This document shows positions 46,500-58,362 of a stretch of 64,000 nt of DNA, piece after piece. The position numbers and the translations under genes are program-made. The notes beneath the pieces were generated by a model. That model saw only the letters and a list, made by a program, of their open reading frames with translations. It was not told the origin of the DNA and ran no database searches. The stretch's first letter is position 1. Every line of letters begins with the position of its first letter. The stretch comes from Arenicola marina (Eukaryota > Annelida > Polychaeta > Arenicolidae): contig OZ025257.1 in NCBI GenBank assembly GCA_964019135.1, positions 13,109,971-13,173,970 on the forward strand, read 5' to 3'.

Positions 46500-48560
46500 C
46501 GCAAGGTATCCTAAAATGGAACGCAAACATGTCTTTTATGGGGTGATAGCTCTCTCATCAAAAACTTTGCGGAACAATTTCTATGCAAGTTTTTGGCTAT
46601 CATTAATTGTTGAACAATATATGTAGTGTTTAGGATCCTTAAAGCGTTTTTTTAAATATAGTTAATTCAGACGCCAAACTAGCACTTGGTCAAGAAAGGA
46701 AGGCGTTGGCGAGAGCGGGGAGGGGGGGTGGGGCGAGTTTACTGACACGTTAGTCCGTCAACACGGAGGGGGCGAGGCGGGTTTAACATAACACCAGACT
46801 GACGCCCTACACGCAAATGTCTTTGCATATATTCTCTGGAATAGTATATGATTAGGCCTAAATAAAATGCTGCAATAAACATAACGAGATCATAGGTTTA
46901 CTCCGGATAGGTCGGCCCATTAACATGCGGGAAAATCGCGTGGCATCATTTTCTATAGGAAATACGTAGGCCTACTACGTTCGCCCGGCCCTTGGCCTGG
47001 GGCCATACTTACCGTTCGTGGGGATTTACTTCCTGCGTGGTTAGGGGAAAGTCGGGTAATTTCGATCAGCGCGTAACTTCGATCACATGATATATCCCTT
47101 CGTTTCTCTGCTGCCTAATCGCATTTAAAATTGGTACTATAGTGAAGACCAAACAATTACTATTCATGAGCTTTATGACGAACGTCGCGGATGAGCTTTA
47201 TGACGAACGTCGCGGAAGAGTTGGAATCAGTACTGTAATCTGATTGGCCTAATCAGCCGCACCCGCGAAACTATAATTTCGGCGCGCTCCCTTTTTTGGC
47301 TGGGACGTCCCCCACTACAGATACGCCGACATACCCACCCATAAGCCGTAGTTATGATCTCCCTACAGCAGCATTTATTTATTCGAAGTGGTACAATTTC
47401 ATCATATTTAAGGGACAGAGAACTTGTTTCAAGTGTTGAAAACTAAAAGAACATCTATTTTTATGGGATATTAAGGAAATAAGATGATCGAATTTAGACT
47501 CTAAAAATTGTGCGCTCGGTGTAAATTCGATCAGTCGGTCGGGCAATATCGATCAGCCACACGACCTAGCCCCGATCTACATATGTGCATGTGGTAGCAC
47601 AGCTAGACGTAGCCCAGTAAACTTGACCCTGCTCATAACAAGCTGATAGGCAGAGGGGGCCCTTACACCCCCGTTAGGGCCCGTTAGGGTTGGGGTCGTG
47701 AGGGCTATGCATCAGGGCTAAGCTAGACGGACAGCGCAGGACGGGGGTTGAGGGACCATGGTTACTGGTGGATCTTGGGGGCTCAGACCAACCCCGTCTC
47801 TCGCATTTCCAGCGGTGTTGACTCCCCCGTGAGTTTCCTAATAGAACAGACTTTTCTTGATAGAACTACACCAAAAATCCAGACATTTACCTTAAGGTAG
47901 TAGGCGGGGATCACCGTGGCGCCACCTAACGAGCACTATCTATATTTGACCGTTCCTCGACATTTTTTCAAAGAACATTTTCGACGTCTCAATATTTAGC
48001 CAGCTTACATAACAGCAAATAATAAAAAAAAAAAAATCAGGACCGTGGTCAATTTTTTTTGATTCCCCGAAATTCCGTAAGTGACTTCGAGTGTCGGTTG
48101 CAAAAAAATTGCCTAAAAACATGTCAATATTATTGTATTATTTTTGCAAACATATAACAAAGTACGCCTTGCGCAAAAATCAAGATGTTATACCGTCTTG
48201 TTTTTTATAATAAAAAATAGGCGAACATCTCCGAAAATTCCATAAGCCGCCATGTGAAAGCGTAAAAAGGGGTGGGGGGGATGGGGGTAGGGGTAAGGCT
48301 TGTATCTCACGTCTTAGAACAAGTAGGGTGAAACCCTTCTTTCATTATTGCGTTGTAATAAGCATATAAAAAGATGGTAGACTACCTCAACGTAATTCGG
48401 GTAACAACAAACGGATGTGAGGATTAGGGCGTGTGTGTGTGGGGGGGGGGGGGGGGGGTCAAGTGTTACCGCTACGGGAGGCCATCATTTACTAATGATA
48501 ATATTATAACATGAGGTATTTTCTTCTCAAAATTTCTTCTCAGGTTTTATCGTTATTTAT
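46500..48560. other. intergenic, diverged repeats only
   Basis: An exact 25-bp tandem duplication (ATGAGCTTTATGACGAACGT plus CGCGG) lies at 47166-47215. TTCGATCAG-type motifs recur at about 47055-47090 and 47525-47565 (GGGTAATTTCGATCAGCG; GGGCAATATCGATCAGCC), possibly ends of an old element. A G18 tract lies at 48441-48458. No gene is seen. Confidence 0.45.
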
Positions 48561-48760
48561 CTTTTGCAGATATGGCGACAGGATCCGGCTGACTAATCCG
48601 TATCCACTATACCGGGCAGCTCTATAAGCCATATCCTGCACGCAAAAGCACTACGCATACCAAGGGGATAATATGGGTTCCTTGTCTTCATATTGCAGTG
48701 AGATTGCAAGAAGTTGAAGTGAGTCGCATACTTAGGCTGGGGAAAGTATCTGACGTCATC

Positions 48761-50032
48761 ATGTCGAGTACCAATGACCCGGAAGTGACCCAGGACTCCC
48801 TGCAGAGCGACCTGACGACAGCGACACCTCACGGCGGTGAAGCCCGAATCTTCGGAGTGATCATCCCTTCCCTAGCGGCCGTTATCTTAATCACAGTAGT
48901 CGCCAATCTCATTGTCATACTCTGTATCTCTTGCGAGCGGAAGATGTGGAAACCATTCAACTACTACGTGCTATCTCTGGCTGTGGCGGACATTTTGGTA
49001 GGTCTCAAGGTCATGACTTTCATGGCGGTGTACACTACATACGGGTACTGGCCTCTGGGACCCCAGCTCTGCACGCTGTGGGTGTGCGCCGACTTCGCCC
49101 TCTGCACCATTTCAATGCTACACCTCTGTTTTATCGCCCACGACCGCTACCTAGCCATGCTGCACCCCATCCAATACAAAAGTTCGTCCCACAAGTGGTG
49201 GGTTCTGGGGTCCTTGGCCGGTGGGTGGACAGCCGGGCTGTTGCTATGGGTACCAGCCATCATCTACATTCGCCTCAACTCAACTGAGACACCCCACGAT
49301 TGTTTCTTCCTCCCCAACAGCACCTACATCATGGCCCAATCGGTGGTGGTGTATTACCTGCCCATCTTAACCATGACCTACTTCTACGTCGCCTGTCTCA
49401 TTGCGCTCCGAACGCAGTATAGGAAGGTCCAGCAGGCCAGCCCGGCTGCCGGTGGGGTAACCACCCGACCGGGGGCCGCCAATCAACCGGCAGCCAACGC
49501 GTGGCGCCCACAACCAGGAGACACGACTATGGTTCTGAGATCTGCTTCACGAACAACCGGACCGGAGTCGTTGTTGGACCACTCTGCCGCTAATCGAGTC
49601 GCGAGGGACCAAGATCAACTTCCCGTAGTTGCAATTCCGCAGCCTGTTGTCGCGACCTTGACCCCGGGGACCTTGCCGGCTGCGTCGTCTGCTGCGGCAC
49701 CAAACAGCCAAGGTTATCGGTGGGAAAGCGCGGGAAACCGCAGCTGTGTTATGACGCAATCGCAGCTGCGCCGGAGAGATCATATTCGCAGTCTGCGCAC
49801 GTTGGGGGTGGTCATCTTCACGTTTCTCTTCTGCTGGTTACCGTTCTGTCTGTTCTGGCCGATCATCGCCTTCTGCGAAGAATGTATCTCGGTTCGACTG
49901 TATGAATACTCCTACTGGGCCGCCTACCTCAACTCCGCCGTCAACCCGACTCTGTACTTTATTTGTAACAAGGAGTTTCGCTTGGCGTTCCGCAATATGT
50001 GTCGGAAGCTAGTACCGGAGCGTACAGCCTGA
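48761..50032 (+). CDS. aminergic-type rhodopsin-family GPCR (muscarinic/histamine H3-like)
   Basis: It encodes 423 residues with seven hydrophobic segments. Class A landmarks are N49 (N1.50), LAVAD D77 (2.50), C104 (3.25), D111 (3.32, the amine-binding Asp), HDRY 127-130, the TM5 YYLP proline, CWLPF in TM6 and NPTLY in TM7. WAAYLNSAVNPTLY and the YYLPILTMTYFYV stretch resemble muscarinic and H3 receptors most. The third intracellular loop is about 110 residues, as in those families. Two NST sites and a cysteine lie in extracellular loop 2. I chose the ATG at 48761 because it gives a normal short N-terminus; an in-frame ATG at 48698 adds 21 unlikely residues. The coding region is one exon. Acceptors at about 48570 (CTTTTGCAG) and 48697 suggest an upstream non-coding exon. 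The ligand cannot be read from sequence. Confidence 0.9.
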   Translation: MSSTNDPEVTQDSLQSDLTTATPHGGEARIFGVIIPSLAAVILITVVANLIVILCISCERKMWKPFNYYVLSLAVADILVGLKVMTFMAVYTTYGYWPLGPQLCTLWVCADFALCTISMLHLCFIAHDRYLAMLHPIQYKSSSHKWWVLGSLAGGWTAGLLLWVPAIIYIRLNSTETPHDCFFLPNSTYIMAQSVVVYYLPILTMTYFYVACLIALRTQYRKVQQASPAAGGVTTRPGAANQPAANAWRPQPGDTTMVLRSASRTTGPESLLDHSAANRVARDQDQLPVVAIPQPVVATLTPGTLPAASSAAAPNSQGYRWESAGNRSCVMTQSQLRRRDHIRSLRTLGVVIFTFLFCWLPFCLFWPIIAFCEECISVRLYEYSYWAAYLNSAVNPTLYFICNKEFRLAFRNMCRKLVPERTA

Positions 50033-50459
50033 CGTCTCTCAGGCTGCCAACCGCAATCGACCGGTCTGGCAGAGCGCCACCGTGGAGTAGTACAAAACGA
50101 ACAACAGGGACCCGCTTTGTGACGCATAACGTGTCTTTGTCGATGGTCGTGGTGTCCGTCTTACAACCATGGGTGTTCTGATGCCACAGTCAGGTGGAGA
50201 CCGGCTAACTTCATCGTATTGATGTTCATTATTTATACTTAGCGTCCGTAGCCCAATGGCTTTTATAGTGATAATTTATGTTTCTAATTACTTCATGTTC
50301 TCATTGGTCTTTGTATTTGTTGCACTTCACAAGTTATTATATTGGTAGTAGACAAGTAGCCTTGAGCGGCTTCGATTCAGGACTTATTGTGTGACGTCAT
50401 ATTATTAATAGTGAACGCGTTTCATCACGATTTCTATAGATCTCTAACACATACATGGC

Positions 50460-50990
50460 TCACTGTAGATTTGTACATTGTATGACTTGTTGGTACATTG
50501 CATGATGTGTTGACAAATTGCATGACGAGTTGTATGACGTACTGTAAATTGCATTGCATGACGTAATGCGTGACATCAAGTATGACGCATTGCATGATAT
50601 CATGTATGACGCATAGCATGACGCATTGCTTGATATGTGGTATGATGTCCTGTATGATGCCTCGCATGACGCATTGCATGACGTATTGTATGACGTGCTT
50701 TATAATGCATTTCATGGCGTAATGCATGACGTGGGATATGACGCATTGCATGATATCATGTATGACGCATAGCATGACGCATTGTTTGATATGTCGTATG
50801 ATGTCCTGTATGATGCCTCGCATGACGCATTGCACGACGTATTGTATGGCGTACTTCATAATGCATTGCATGACGCAATCCATGACGTGGCGTATGACGC
50901 ATTGCATGACATCATGTACGGCACATTGCATTGCATGGCGTGTTGTATGGGACATAGCATGACGTGATGTATGACATGATGTTTTATGCC
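50460..50990. repeat. 156-bp higher-order repeat of ~12-bp GCATGACGCATT units
   Basis: GCATTGCATGATATCATG starts at 50587 and 50743, and a variant starts at 50899, an exact 156-bp period (13 x 12). The interior is made of GCATGACG, TATGACG and GTATGATG sub-units. The open frames on both strands (Met/His/Cys-rich) are artefacts. Confidence 0.85.
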
Positions 50991-51258
50991 ATATATGTGC
51001 ACACATATACCTTACCACCCCGCAGACAATGAGATGAAATAACTCGACGGCCCCGGAAACAGGTGGCATTTTAACTCGCATCCGTCAGTCTGCAATCGTA
51101 AGCTGATTCCCATCATGGCGGCTCATCTATGAAGTCAAGGATATGGGGAGAGGCTCGACCATTGCCTCTCACGTAACATTGTACGGAAAGGAGGGGTCGC
51201 AGGCAGAGTCTGATATCGTCGGGAACAAAACCATAATTGCTCACGTGTCTGTGTTAAG

Positions 51259-51264
51259 AATAAA
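51259..51264 (+). terminator. poly(A) signal candidate for the GPCR
   Basis: AATAAA about 1.2 kb after the GPCR stop, followed by CAGATTTTTTTCCGCC. The link is inferred. Confidence 0.35.
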
Positions 51265-51479
51265 AGCACATTAAAGATATCGCTTCAGATTTTTTTCCGC
51301 CATCAAAACGTGATGTTATGTCCAGCGTTTCCACTTTCTAGCAACAGAATCGGAGACACACATTTGCTCAGACTGTGAACTGTTTGAAAAACGTTTTTTG
51401 CAATTCAAGACGCCAGTTTATATTGCAAAATGCCCTACTATCCAGACAGGACAGAGAGTCGATCAATGATAAATGGAAA

Positions 51480-52110
51480 ACCCCTACAACATGTTGATAT
51501 ATGACACTGATAGATGTCAATGAGAACACAGATATACGTCAATGATAACTCTGATAAACGTCAATGATAACACTGATAAACGTCAATAATAACACTGCTA
51601 GACGTCAATGTTAAACAGATAGACGTCAATGATAACACTGATAAACGTCAATGTTAAACAGATAGACGTCAATGATAACACTGATAAACGTCAATGTTAA
51701 ACAGATAGACGTCAATGATAACACTGATAAACGTAAATGATAACACAGATAGACGTCAATGATAACAGATAGACGTCAATGATAACACAGATAGACGTCA
51801 ATGATAACACAGGTAGACGGCAATGATAATACAGATATACGTCAATGATAACGCAGATAAATGTCAGTCGTAACACTGATAGACGTCAATGATAAAACAG
51901 ATAGACGTCAATGATAACACTGATCAACGTCAATGATAACACAGATAGACGTCAATGACAACATTGATAAACGTCAATAATAAACTGCTAGACGTCAATG
52001 TTAAACAGATAGTCGTCAATGATAACACTGATAAACGTCAATGATAACACAGATAGACGTCAATGATAACACAGGTAGACGTCAATGATAACACAGATAG
52101 ACTTAAATGG
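51480..52110. repeat. 22-bp minisatellite (AGATAGACGTCAATGATAAC)
   Basis: Roughly 25 copies of AGATAGACGTCAATGATAAC plus AC are present, with variants TGATAAACGTCAA. Almost every unit holds an ACGTCA CRE half-site and an AATGAT block. No frame is coding. Confidence 0.9.
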
Positions 52111-52114
52111 GTAA

Positions 52115-53440
52115 ATTGGCGCAAGTTTGTTACAAACGGAATCTTCACATCGAAGTGTCACGATTCAAGGTCAAACATCTGACGTCATTACTGACTTCAT
52201 GAATCAAGGAATAACCGCCAATGATTGTTTGGATCATACTCGTCGTATATAAAAGTACCGGATACTGCAATTTGGAAGTACGGTATGTATACATAAAAAT
52301 TCATGCCTGGGAGCTAACTTGTTAGGTTCAATAGCAATCCAGCCAAACGTCTCCTACCCCCTCCCATCCCCCCCCCCCACCACACACACACACCGGCCGC
52401 ATCCCCTCCGCCATCACTACGGGCGTCTTGTTGACATGTATTATATGAGGGACTGCGCAGGCGCACACAAATGACTTCCTTTCCACCTTGTGGTACGTGG
52501 CGGGGCCGTGATGGATTGAGACCATTTATCACATCGTCTTGACACCGACACTGACGCAAACTTTGGCCGTCAATGCAATTTAATTACGCCTTTGGGTATT
52601 TTACACCTCATAGCCGACCACGTCATACGTTATGACTCCGCCGCCGCTTCCCCCCCCCCTCCCGCCTCCCCACCCCGCTCCAACGCCACCCTCCTTCGTC
52701 TACAAAACTGACTTTGCAAAGTCAGCATGTGGTCTTTTTTTTTTATTAAAGTCTCGTAATCTGTCACCCAGGTTTCGTTTCATAATTTCTTTTTTTTCGC
52801 TTCATAATTTGACAGCAGAAAAAAACAAATTAGGCCAAGACTGCAACTTCATGGGTTGCCGGTATACAGTTATATAAAACACATTATGCTGATATATGAC
52901 ACTATATTAACGATTTCTAGCTTCACGGTTATTTAATATGACAATTCTCAGTTCACGATTAATGAAAATTCATGATCACGGCGGTCGGCTCATACCCAAT
53001 TCCCACTTCACGAAGAATTATCTTCCTCATTCTCAGTTCACGGTGAAAGGAAAAGCCCATTCCCGAGGAACGGAAATACCCCTTGCCCCCCCCCCCTCCC
53101 ACCCATTAAATTTTAAATTGTGCCTTTGTTAGTCTCATGCATAATTTAGTATACAAATTGAAAGCGGCTGCTGGCCATTTATCACATCTGTGATCCATAA
53201 TCTCGTTAATTCACCATTTTATCATCAGACCGAAGTCTCCATGTACGTCTTGCAAGTATTATAGAGAAATCGAACTATTCTTTGTCCAACATGATTGTGT
53301 ACGTAAATCTATACACAGCAGTATGTAAAATAGACTGTGTGCGGTTGGATGACAGTCGTAGGTGGATGCAATTAATTCTTCATTTTGGTAGGTCTCCAGT
53401 TTATCAATATGACCAACTGATCAGAACCGCATGACATATT
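52115..53440. other. intergenic, no gene seen
   Basis: A perfect TGACGTCA lies at 52180-52187. C-rich tracts lie at about 52350-52390 and 52650-52700. CAGTTCACG motifs recur at about 52945-53050. No coding region is recognised. Confidence 0.45.
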
Positions 53441-53444
53441 TGCC

Positions 53445-53820
53445 TTGCTATAATTATATAGGTCATCATATATTTGGGCCCTGTTATATAGGTCCTGATA
53501 TTTGGCCTGGTTAGATAGATCCTGATATTTGGTCTGGCTTTATAGATCATGATATTTGGCCTCGTTATATAGGTCCTGATATTTGGCCTTGTTATATAGG
53601 TCCTCATACTTGGGCCCCGCTAGATATAGGTCTATAGGTTTATAGACACATATAGCCTCTGATACATATAGCCTGTGGTACATATATCCTCTGATACATA
53701 TATCCTCCTATACATATAGCCTGTCACATAGAGTACGTGATATATATAGTCTCTGAATCATATAGCCTCTGATACATATAGCCTGTGATACATATAGTCT
53801 CTGATACATACTCTATACAT
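53445..53820. repeat. two adjacent AT-rich minisatellites
   Basis: At about 53445-53635 the ~27-bp unit is TTATATAGGTCCTGATATTT plus GGCCTGG, in about 7 copies. At about 53640-53820 the ~16-bp unit is TACATATAGCCTCTGA, in about 10 copies. Confidence 0.8.
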
Positions 53821-55482
53821 ATTTTGGGTGCCATACATAGGCCCCTTCATTCATATAGCTGCAACACATGCCATATGCTTTTTAAACTGGTGCTTGATGT
53901 CAAGTCGCTGTGTCGGAATACTAGCTGTTTGCATTCATGCCGCCGAATAGCAGTAGAGGAACGCTCAGGGTGTGTGTGTGGGGGGGGGGGGGGGGGGAGG
54001 GGGAGTAACATTATATACCTGCAACCGATCTTAATGCTGACACGTACTTGTATAGATCTATAGCAGAAGTCGTGCTATATATATCTTGCTATGAATCCCA
54101 CTTGATTATGAACGCGCGTTGAAGTTGGTTCCGCTCCCTTTCTGTTACATGCATGGTATTCCGTATTATAGTCTGCATCTTAAACGTTTGCCAAAAAGTG
54201 ACATAGAGCGGGTAAATGGAAAAATGATTTTCGATGATGAATAAAAATTTGGAGGGAAATCGGGTGGGGGGGGGGCGCTCTACCGCGGAACCCACCCAGT
54301 TAACCCAGCAGTGTATCAAGTGCCCCCCCCCCCCTCGCCCAAGGGTGGGGGTCCTCTATGTATAATCCTATTCAATCTCCTTAAACCCTCCAACCTATAG
54401 CGAGCCCGATAAAAGGGTTTGCCATAGTCAGCACACCAACTCCGACCACTTGGTGGTGGTGGGGTGGGGGCGGGGGTGGTGGGGGGGGGGGCGGTTAGCA
54501 AGGGGCGTACCAATAAACCGGTTGCTGGACGTGTGGGCAGTCGATGGGAAGCGAAGGTTATTCTCTTTACCTTCCGCTATCGTTACGCTTGGTTTCCGCC
54601 TCGTGGGGCGGGCTTAAGTGGTTCGGGGTAGGTCCATGTCCGACTCTATATCAAGGTGAATTACGAAGACCGCGGTCCCAGGTAAGAGGCCAGTTAATTT
54701 ACGGGCGGTAAATTACACGGCTGGTGGGCCATACAGGCCGCAGAAATACAGGTTTGTCCCTCACAGCGACGGCCCCCAAGGATATACCACCGAAAGGCAA
54801 AAAGAAAAGCGGCGATGCGACGAGGAAGGTGCATGGTGATGGCCTTGGTGGACAACTCTGGGGGGGGGGGGGGGGAGAATGCGGTGGGGGAGGGGAGGGG
54901 AAGGGGGCGGTGTTGGCCATTGCCGGAGTGGTGGAGAATGATGGGGGGATGTGGGTGGGGGTTGAGGAATGTTAAATACGTATTTCCTCAAGTTGAGAGG
55001 CTCTAGGGTGAACGGTGTATGGTGGAGTGAAGGAGGGGGGGGGGGTATACTGAAGTGCTACAGATAGGGGTTGGGGGAGGAAGGGGTGGGTGGGGTGGGA
55101 GCGGCTCTGGGCCATCATACCAGACCAGCAGAGCGTTGTCACGTTGGTAATGCCTGAGCGGTCGAACGTTTCGGGAAGGGCGGTGGCCCGTCGTCAATGA
55201 ACAGTTACCCGTGACGTTGCGGACCATTTCTAACCCCTTTTAATAGCACCAACGAAGGGTTAGCTTGAAATACGCCATCAACTCAAGAGGGGAGGCGACT
55301 AGGATTAATTACAACATATTGTCTATAGATTGCATTTAACACGGCAAAGGATAAAACATTCAACCCGCAGTTGAAGTCACCATCGATGATTATACAGTCG
55401 GATGTTGGACATTGAAGTCTCCACTAACGATCGCACACGGCGAGCATCACGATCGGACCGGTTGGAAGTTTAAAGTGTTACA
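53821..55482. other. intergenic, many poly-G/C tracts
   Basis: G18 lies at 53980-53997. Further runs of 9 or more G or C lie at about 54264, 54325, 54480, 54860 and 55035. The open frames are Gly- or Pro-rich artefacts of these tracts. Nothing in it identifies a promoter for the Reeler gene that follows. Confidence 0.5.
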
Positions 55483-55693
55483 ATGAAGAATTCTTCCGCT
55501 GTAGAATTTGTAGTGACTGTCATTCTCTCTATCTTCCTCTCTCATGGGGTAGAATGCCTCCCCACAGGGGCGCCGCGACAGGCCTGTGTCAGCATGACTC
55601 CCGGACACGGCGAAGAGCAAACCAGTGTCAACCCGTACAGCATCAGAATCGTCGGAGGCCTCAATTCCTACACACCAGGGATACCTGTAAAAT
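55483..55693 (+). CDS. Reeler gene exon 1: signal peptide and domain start
   Basis: The ATG lies in ACAATGAAG. The exon encodes MKNSSAVEFVVTVILSIFLS, the cleavage region and the first part of the Reeler domain, ending YTPGIPVK plus one base. The donor GTGGGT is chosen over the in-phase-0 GTAAAA because only it fits exon 2. Confidence 0.85.
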
Positions 55694-57448
55694 GTGGGTG
55701 ACAGTGTTTCAGTCTTGTGATTGCGCAAAACTTCGGTATAAATTGCGCACTGAAATTAATTGAAATATTATAATGAACTAAGAATTCAAATTCGAACGTA
55801 TTTGTTTCACAATTATCATGCCAATATGCTGACGAAAGAAAGTAACATGTTAAACAAGTGATTGGTGAAGTGTCATCCAATCACAGCTGTCGTCTCTTTA
55901 AACGTAAAAGTCGTCCCATGTCATTCAAACGAAGTCGATACCTTACTGAATAGTTCAGCGATTGTGGAGCGCTTTATACGCAATTCACGCTCAGACTTTT
56001 TCAGTAGCTCAGCTGGCTATTGTCTGAAAATGGCTTCACATAAATTCATCGCCTTGTCCCATGTAGTACGTGACCCAGTTCAGTCCATGTTGATTAACTA
56101 TTTATTAAGGCGTGTCCCCGTTTCTTCCGGAAATGACTTCATTGTTAAGGTGATAATTGCAATGATAATTATTTATATTGATTTTAAGATGTTTGTTTCA
56201 AAATATCCGCTAAGATAGCCGACAATTAATATGATAATTAATCTCTTTATTACTTCATTCTTTAAATACCAGTATTGTATCATATTGTATCTTCGCCCGT
56301 TTCTCCCGGCAGTGAGAGTCGCCGGAAATGCAGATTTCCGAGGCATGCTGCTCCAGGCACGACTCTTCGGGAGCACTGACACAACCCCTGTCGGAGAGTT
56401 TATCGACCCGGATGTCGCGACGTCCGGAACGCTGCGTCTGCTGGAGTGTACCAACCCGGGTGACGCAGTGACACACATCAGTGCCCTCACACAGACAGTC
56501 GCCGCCGGCGTCGAACTGACATGGATGCCGCCGAGCCAGGACGTTGGACAGATATACTTTATGTCAGTTGCTTTAAAATTATTTTTCAAAATTAAAAAGT
56601 TCTCAAGTTCTCAGGACGTGGAGTGCATAAAGCATTAATTAACACGCCAAAGGGGTTTGTGCAAAAATCTTCGTCGGGATTAAAATATCCAACACATGAT
56701 AACACAAAGTAAATAGTATCATTGGATGTTGTAGATGAGATCGCAAATAACAGTCATCTTGAAGAAAAAGGCTTGACGCCAATAGTTCTGACAAATATTT
56801 AAGTATTTTAATTTATGATGAAGTTGTCTAAAGTACATCCAGGAACATCCTTCAACAGAATAGAAAACAGCTTAAAGTTAAGTTGACTATATGGCACCTC
56901 GCGGGGTGGGTACTTAATACATTGTTGGGATGGATGGGGGGGGGGGGGTCCGTCGTAAAGCACACCCTTTTTCACCGCCACAATCCTCTCGGTCGAGGCG
57001 TTTCACCGCCCAAATCATCTGTCGAGGCGTTTCACCGCCAAAATCCGCTCGGAAGGGGTATTTTTCGCGGCAGACCCGCTTAATGAACGCACATTTTCAG
57101 AGCCGCCCCACCCCACCGGGCGCAAGTTTTAAAACATCCGCTCTATAGCGGTATCTTTTTCATCACAAATCGTCTCAGGTATCAAGGCACCCGCGGAACC
57201 CCCCACCAGGTTTTTTATAATTTGCATAACATTTATACAGTTTATCACATTGGCCTACGCCACACGTTTATTCCGTATGTTGTCTTTCTTTGCACAGCGC
57301 CACTGTGGCCCAGGAAAGGTTAACGTGGTGGAAGGGGGCGGTGTCACCAGTCATGGCATTCTCCGAGGTCCCGCCAATCATTCAGAAACGACCCGGATGC
57401 AGTGCTCGCTGTGGACGATGCCGCGCGTCGTGCTTCGTTAACGTGTGA
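55483..57448 (+). CDS. secreted Reeler-domain defence-type protein, 3 exons
   Basis: Joining 55483-55693, 56313-56562 and 57298-57448 gives 203 residues with consistent phases (1, then 2). Residues 1-25 are a signal peptide. The rest is one Reeler domain: GAPRQAC..M.PGHG (29-43), PYSIRI, Y.PG, FRGMLLQAR, LLEC, DAVTHIS, LTWMPP and IYFIATVAQ. Standalone Reeler proteins are secreted and appear in insect and other invertebrate immune responses (defence protein, Hdd11, noduler types); the domain also occurs in reelin and F-spondin. The last exon adds an odd tail, CSARCGRCRASC, just before the stop. The splice sites are T|GTGGGT and CCCGGCAG, then AT|GTCAGT and TTTGCACAG. Transcription start and inducibility are not visible. 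Confidence in the domain is high, in immune role moderate. Confidence 0.9.
56313..56562 (+). CDS. Reeler gene exon 2: domain core
   Basis: The acceptor is TTTCTCCCGGCAG and the donor GTCAGT. It encodes RVAGNADFRGMLLQARLFGS through LTWMPPSQDVGQIYF, the conserved core with the FRG.LLQAR motif and the LLEC cysteine. Confidence 0.9.
57298..57448 (+). CDS. Reeler gene exon 3: domain end and Cys-rich tail
   Basis: The acceptor is TTTCTTTGCACAG. In phase 2 it reads IATVAQERLTWWKGAVSPVM and ends CSARCGRCRASCFVNV before TGA (57446-57448). A different frame of the same exon is also open but does not join exon 2. The TGA is the first triplet of a TGACGTCA octamer. Confidence 0.85.
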
Positions 57449-57941
57449 CGTCATCATGGTCCCATGTATCGACCAGCATGAAGGCGTCAAACGACAGTTC
57501 ATAGTTCCTTGCAGAATTCGAACTGCATTTCCCAGGTGCGGTGTTCTCTGGACATTGTAACAGTGGTATCGTCACTGGTCATTATAGTTAATAACCTACA
57601 AAGAATTCATTAAGGCCCGTTGGCTCGTTTAAGTTCGGTCATATATATATCATATGACTACCAATATAAGCAACTGATCTAGAAAATCTGCATTTCTACA
57701 GGATGAATTAAAACGGGTGTCACATAGAATTTGTTTTCACATCTCGGTTCCAAAATCTTGGATTGTGTTGTTGTTGCAAGTTTGACCTCCATTGAGTGCT
57801 CGTAACTGCATGTGATGGCAATTAACCTATAACATAAATTAGCGCAGCGAACAACTTGGGACATTTACATTGGTTTGCAGATATGCTAAATTGAAAGATA
57901 TTTCTGGGGAAGGTTTGAATACAGCTCGAACCCGGACAGGC

Positions 57942-57947
57942 AATAAA
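57942..57947 (+). terminator. poly(A) signal candidate for the Reeler gene
   Basis: AATAAA about 495 nt after the stop codon. The downstream GT-rich element is weak. Confidence 0.3.
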
Positions 57948-58117
57948 GGATAAATTTATCAAAGGAAATCTTGTGGACAAACTCGATAGCCCTCACAACG
58001 CTGTATTTATTGTAGTTATCTATTACGTGAAATAGTTTATTTCCTCCATACGTCTAAGATAGTCAGCATATAACGGGTTAAAATTATACACAACTGTAAT
58101 TATTCAACGCTTTTAAA

Positions 58118-58362
58118 CCAGGGGCCGTAAATCCTCTCGTAAGTAACGCACGAAAAGTGCGTTTTCGTCTTAGCAACCAGCTCGTTGTGGTGATGGTCAT
58201 AAATAACGAATCCTCTACAATATAATGATAGCACTTTCTTAATTCAGAAAATTTACTTTTTGGGTGACTACTTACGTATTTTGAACCCGATAATCGCCCG
58301 GAAAATCTTCCACCTAGTCTAGTGGCGTAGCCTAAGCGGCGATTATGAATACGGCCCCAGGA
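58118..58362. mobile_element. MITE-like element with CAGGGGCCGTA termini
   Basis: The left end CCAGGGGCCGTAAATCCTC and the reverse complement of the right end, TCCTGGGGCCGTATTCATAA, share the terminal CAGGGGCCGTA-type block common in animal MITEs. The interior holds a GCACGAAAAGTGCG hairpin. It has no coding capacity. Confidence 0.55.
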
